A DNA stretch of 16,365 bases from Chitinophagaceae bacterium. GTDB lineage: Bacteria; Bacteroidota; Bacteroidia; Chitinophagales; Chitinophagaceae. The position numbers were made by a program, and so were the translations under genes. This document shows positions 14,474 to 16,365 of this stretch, piece by piece (position 1 is the first letter of the stretch; every line of letters begins with the position of its first letter). The stretch lies in contig JALOMC010000017.1 in assembly GCA_025455665.1 (NCBI GenBank), forward strand, positions 1 through 16,365, given 5' to 3'. The notes under the pieces are model-generated. The model made no database searches, was not told where the DNA came from, and worked only from the letters and a program-made list of their open reading frames with translations.

Positions 14474-15439
14474 TTGAAACGAAAATTTAAGGCTGAGCCT
14501 GGCGAAAAATGGCAGGAAGTCAAATTTCGCAATCGGTTGAGTCATCGCCGTTATGCTGTCTCTACGCATGGCCGCGTGGCTAGTTTTGTAAAAGGGCTGG
14601 AAGAAGACGGCAAGTTTTTGTCGCTGAAAGCGCCCAAGTTCAGACTGCAAAAAATCAACATCCTGTTTAACGATGGTAAACGTGGATTTCCGGTGCACAA
14701 GCTGGTGGCCGAGACCTTTTTGGAAAAGCCAAGCAAGGAGCACACTTATGTGCTACATGTAGACAAGGATCTGCACAACAACAACATCAAAAACCTGCGC
14801 TGGTCTACTTTCGACGAAGCTACCCAGCACTTTAGCGGCAAAGACATCAGCAAGGCCGGCGAAGTGCGGCTGGCTCCTGGCGAAGAGTACAAGCTGGTAA
14901 AAATTCCCGGATTGAAGAAAAAGTACGCTGTGACAAGTCATGGCCGCCTTTTTAGCTTTTCGAAGCAAATTGAGCACGGGAGCGAACTGGCGCTGAACAT
15001 TCACCCGCAGGGCTATCGTATTTGGCGCTTCCGGGTCAATGGTGCTTCTACGCACTACCTGCTGCACCGCCTGGTAGCTGAGTATTTCTGCAAAAAGCCC
15101 AGCAAGCTGCATGACTACGTGATTCACCTGGATCACTCAAAAACCAACAACCAGATAGAGAACCTGAAATGGGTGACCTACGAAGAGCAGCGGGCTCACT
15201 CTGCCCAAAGCGAAGCTTCACGGGCCAATGCCAAGCGACTGTCGCAGTGGAGCCGAATAACTGGTAAAGGCAAAAAGCTGACCGTAGCCAGGGTAAAAAA
15301 GCTGAAGGAAATTTTGGCCAACCCCAAGCGGCGCACCAAAATGAAAGATCTGGCAGCACAGTTTGATATCACCCCTATGCAGCTGTACCGCATTAAAAAC
15401 GGCGACAACTGGGGCTGGGTAAAGCCAGATAAGAAGTAA
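14474..15439 (+). CDS. Protein with two NUMOD4/HNH-like modules and a C-terminal helix-turn-helix
   Basis: This 321-residue protein contains an internal duplication. Module 1 (about 8-117) and module 2 (about 134-243) each have a PGE start, a NUMOD4-like YAV-(ST/TS)-HGR segment (27-34 and 151-158), an (H)KLVAE / HRLVAE helix (75-80 and 198-203), and an HNH-like core H-x-D-x(4-5)-NN-x(3)-NL (His95/Asp97 and His218/Asp220). Residues 269-317 form a probable helix-turn-helix like those at the ends of freestanding homing endonucleases (KDLAAQFDITPMQLYRIKNG). The residue just before His, where the metal-binding Asp is found in I-HmuI, is Leu94 and Ile217, so nuclease activity may be lost. The start is TTG 14474: a stop lies at 14456 and no in-frame ATG occurs before residue 290. 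It has its own promoter candidate and terminator. A homing endonuclease, a DNA-binding regulator or both are possible. Confidence 0.85.
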   Translation: MKRKFKAEPGEKWQEVKFRNRLSHRRYAVSTHGRVASFVKGLEEDGKFLSLKAPKFRLQKINILFNDGKRGFPVHKLVAETFLEKPSKEHTYVLHVDKDLHNNNIKNLRWSTFDEATQHFSGKDISKAGEVRLAPGEEYKLVKIPGLKKKYAVTSHGRLFSFSKQIEHGSELALNIHPQGYRIWRFRVNGASTHYLLHRLVAEYFCKKPSKLHDYVIHLDHSKTNNQIENLKWVTYEEQRAHSAQSEASRANAKRLSQWSRITGKGKKLTVARVKKLKEILANPKRRTKMKDLAAQFDITPMQLYRIKNGDNWGWVKPDKK

Positions 15440-15482
15440 GTGACCCTGGTGCGATAATTTTTTATCCACCTTGCCAATACAC

Positions 15483-15527
15483 AAGGCCGTTTGAATGGAA
15501 CTTGGCATCCGCTCAAACGGCCTTTTT
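15483..15527 (+). terminator. Terminator after the HNH-like gene, directly before the helicase gene
   Basis: AAGGCCGTTTGA (15483-15494) pairs perfectly over 12 bp with TCAAACGGCCTT (15513-15524), with an 18-nt loop and a five-T tract (15523-15527). The T tract ends 2 nt before the helicase start codon. Confidence 0.8.
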
Positions 15528-15529
15528 GC

Positions 15530-16365
15530 ATGCGCAGCCCGTCCACCATCGAGATTTATAAAGCCAGTGCCGGCAGTGGAAAAACTTTTTCGCTGACGAT
15601 GCAGTACCTGCAGCTGGCGCTGCGGCAGCCGGCCAATTATCGCCGCATACTTGCCGTTACTTTCACCAACAAGGCTACGGCCGAAATGAAGGAACGCATA
15701 CTGCAGGTGCTGGAGGGCCTGGCCACCGGCAGTAGCCACGTACAGCAATACCGCCAACTGCTGCTTCTGGCGCTGGCCCCCATAAGCGCCGAGCAACTGC
15801 AGCAGCAGGCCGCAGCAGTGTACAGCAGCTTGCTGCACGATTACAGTCGTTTCAGTGTTTCCACCATCGATGCGTTTGTACAGCGCATCATACGCAGTTT
15901 TGCCTGGGAATTAGGTATCGACGGTGGCTTTAAGCTACAGCTAAACGACGAACCAGTGCGGCAAGACCTGGCCAACCGCCTGTACACCCGCCTGGATGCC
16001 GACAAGCAGCTGCAGCAGTGGCTGGAAGAAATGGCCACCGAAAGATTGAATGCCGGCCAGCGATGGGATTTCAGAGAAAACCTGAAGACCCTGGCCAGCG
16101 AAATTTTTAAAGAGCGGTTTAAAGACTTTGAAGCAGTGATGGCCGAATTGGCTCCTGACGCTGCCGACAAAGCCTTTCAGCAACTGCACAAGCGGCTGCG
16201 TAGCAGCATGGCCGACATCGAAAAAAAATGGCAACAGGCAGCTGAAGATACCCTGCGCCTGATTGAATCCAACGGTTTGCGGACCAGTGATTTTGCCTAT
16301 GGCAGAAGCAGCTTTGCCAATTATTTCAATAAAGTGGCGGCAGATGGCCGGCCGTTGGCCATAGA
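15530..16365 (+). CDS. UvrD/RecB-family helicase-nuclease (AddA/RecB-like), N-terminal part, cut by window end
   Basis: The reading frame stays open from ATG 15530 to the window end (278 codons visible). It begins MRSPSTIEIYKASAGSGKTFS with the Walker A motif (residues 12-19, Lys18/Thr19), followed by motif Ia AVTFTNKATAEMKERI (42-57) and the segment STIDAFVQRIIRSF (from residue 111), which is the usual order of UvrD-like superfamily 1 helicases of the AddA/RecB type in Bacteroidota. The remaining family features, including the C-terminal nuclease domain, are beyond the window. Such enzymes unwind and trim double-strand breaks for recombination and resist phage DNA. The frame has no stop and was found by direct reading. 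A hairpin ends 2 nt before the start, and no clear promoter follows it. Confidence 0.88.
   Translation, partial: MRSPSTIEIYKASAGSGKTFSLTMQYLQLALRQPANYRRILAVTFTNKATAEMKERILQVLEGLATGSSHVQQYRQLLLLALAPISAEQLQQQAAAVYSSLLHDYSRFSVSTIDAFVQRIIRSFAWELGIDGGFKLQLNDEPVRQDLANRLYTRLDADKQLQQWLEEMATERLNAGQRWDFRENLKTLASEIFKERFKDFEAVMAELAPDAADKAFQQLHKRLRSSMADIEKKWQQAAEDTLRLIESNGLRTSDFAYGRSSFANYFNKVAADGRPLAI

Noticed and set aside
1..16365. tRNA genes, CRISPR arrays, insertion sequences or riboswitches
   Set aside because: No cloverleaf, regular direct repeats with spacers, transposase or conserved riboswitch core was seen; a covariance-model scan would be needed to be certain about small RNAs.

Overview
The window looks like chromosomal DNA from a member of the Bacteroidota, most likely of the Chitinophagaceae type. 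The evidence is a type IX secretion C-terminal sorting domain at the left edge, upstream regions without Shine-Dalgarno sequences, promoter candidates of the Bacteroidota kind (TTTG, a spacer of about 19 nt, then TAnnTTTG), a tricorn-type S41 protease, RNase Y, a DUF547 protein and a Dabb protein. The family-level placement is an inference from gene content; there is no rRNA or other marker here to test it. No insertion sequence, prophage, CRISPR array or tRNA gene was seen. The region reads as ordinary core chromosome.

Layout. Positions 1-165 hold the end of a T9SS-secreted protein, followed by a terminator. A rightward block (366-3503) carries purA, a very acidic low-complexity protein, and a PabB-type chorismate-utilising enzyme. 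A leftward block (7845 down to 3547) carries a TPR lipid-less exported protein, rplS, tatA, gatA and an MltD-like lytic transglycosylase; these are separated by their own terminators in most cases, so it is not one operon. A DUF547 gene (7933-8724) runs rightward and meets a leftward Dabb gene with no base between the two stop codons. Then rny (RNase Y) and a large tricorn-like protease gene run leftward, each followed by a clear terminator. A 304-bp divergent intergenic region (14170-14473) precedes a rightward gene for a protein with two NUMOD4/HNH-like modules and a C-terminal helix-turn-helix. The window ends inside the start of a large UvrD/RecB-family helicase-nuclease gene.

Functions. 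Most genes are housekeeping: purine synthesis (PurA), folate precursor synthesis (PabB), translation (L19, GatA), mRNA decay (RNase Y), protein export (TatA, T9SS cargo), envelope and periplasmic turnover (lytic transglycosylase, tricorn-like protease) and DNA repair (helicase). They share no single pathway.

Most unusual items. (1) The duplicated HNH-like protein keeps the His and Asn positions in both copies but has a hydrophobic residue where the metal-binding acid usually sits; it has its own promoter and terminator and may be a domesticated DNA-binding regulator. (2) Two strong terminator-like hairpins lie within 2-13 nt of the next gene's start codon (gatA and the helicase). (3) An acidic protein with about 45 percent Asp plus Glu lies between purA and pabB. 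For several genes the longest open frame starts at a TTG inside a promoter or intergenic sequence; internal ATG starts were chosen and the reasons are given in each entry.
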